DNA of 18,833 bases, from NCBI RefSeq assembly GCF_000208925.1, contig NW_001915148.1:1-18833 (forward strand). Reading direction: 5' to 3'. Each line of letters begins with the position of its first letter. Position 1 is the stretch's first letter. Position numbers and translations under genes: made by a program. Positions 18,430-18,833 of this stretch are shown here, one piece after another. The notes beneath the pieces were generated by a model. That model worked only from the letters and a program-made list of their open reading frames with translations. It was not told the DNA's origin and made no database searches. Origin of the DNA: Entamoeba histolytica HM-1:IMSS. Lineage: Eukaryota > Evosea > Mastigamoebida > Endamoebidae.

Positions 18430-18660
18430 CAACAACGAAAAACAAATAATATAAAAAGAATATAAATATATAAAAGAATAAAAATAAAGTAGAAGAAGAA
18501 TATAAAAATAATAAATCACAAAGAGATGATAAAAGAAGAAAAGAAGAAATAAAAAGTGTATTTTTATTGTAAAAATTAGAAATATTCAATAACAAGTGTC
18601 TAATTTAATGATGTAAAATGATTAACAATATTTTATTAATGAAAAATATTTTACTCTTTT
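18430..18660 (-). repeat. Third, diverged copy of the inner repeat-arm sequence
   Basis: The plus strand here follows the order of words in the right arm: CAACGAAAAACAAATAAT against CAACGAAAAAAAGCAAATAAT, TATAAAAGAATAAAAA in both, CAAAGAGATGATAAAAGAAG against CAAAAGAGATATTAAAAGAAG, and TTTAATGATGTAAAAT...AATATTTTATTAATG against TTTAATGATGCAAAAT...ACATATTTTATTGATG. It is clearly more diverged than the two main arms and has the same orientation as the right arm. It shows that the arm is a member of a dispersed repeat family. The minus-strand 77-codon frame at 18362-18595 is a composition shadow. Confidence 0.65.
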
Positions 18661-18833
18661 TTATGTTTATTATTTATATGTATAATTTAAACATGATGTT
18701 TATTATATATTCAATCATATGTGTTATGTTATTATAACATATAATAAGTGATAAAATATAAATGAAAATGATATGAATATATAACATAGATAGAATATAA
18801 AACAAAAGAATAATAAGAATAAATGATAAATAA

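Overview
The window is very A+T-rich eukaryotic nuclear DNA, and its gene content points to an amoeba of the genus Entamoeba. The evidence is a cytosolic BspA-type leucine-rich-repeat protein with the Entamoeba N-terminal domain, a TLDc-domain relic, the cytoplasmic half of an Entamoeba transmembrane-kinase-like (TMK) protein, a decayed LINE with a restriction-enzyme-like endonuclease, short compact genes, and one upstream element resembling the Entamoeba TATA box. The species cannot be told from the sequence alone.

Layout. 1-747 is one arm of a long inverted repeat; the other arm is 17506-18239. Over about 650 bp the arms are identical apart from one 14-bp indel, and about 16.8 kb lies between them. 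A third, diverged copy of the inner part of the repeat lies at about 18430-18660. 1512-3014 (-) is an intact BspA-like LRR gene. 3364-7913 (+) is a nearly full-length but broken LINE: ORF1 (basic N-terminus, coiled coil) and ORF2 (reverse transcriptase, CCHC, RPD...D endonuclease), both interrupted by stops and frameshifts. 8237 to about 8700 (-) is a 5'-truncated TLDc pseudogene. About 8640-9560 is a strand-asymmetric pyrimidine-rich block leading to 9680-11572 (+), an MSH2-type mismatch-repair ATPase that starts exactly at the lever domain and lacks domains I and II. Convergent to it is a TMK-like kinase at 12228-13355 (-), open to 13511, with an intact catalytic domain but no ectodomain or membrane segment. 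13765-14625 (-) is a low-complexity secreted protein with a signal peptide and a GPI-type C-terminal tail, preceded by a TATA-like core promoter. After 1.3 kb of AT-rich spacer comes an isolated, divergent, intron-containing tRNA-Tyr-like gene (15971-16072, +). A relic of a BspA N-terminal domain at 16489-16632 (-) follows, then AT-rich DNA and the right inverted-repeat arm.

How it fits together. This is not an operon or a cassette. It looks like an accessory, repeat-rich locus: one likely housekeeping-type gene (MSH2-like), surface or signalling genes of large multigene families (BspA, TMK, GPI-tail protein), and much decayed material (LINE, TLDc, BspA relic), all bracketed by a near-identical inverted repeat. 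The points most worth following are the inverted-repeat family with its hidden 15-bp periodic array, the MSH2 protein without its mismatch-binding domain, and the odd solitary tRNA.
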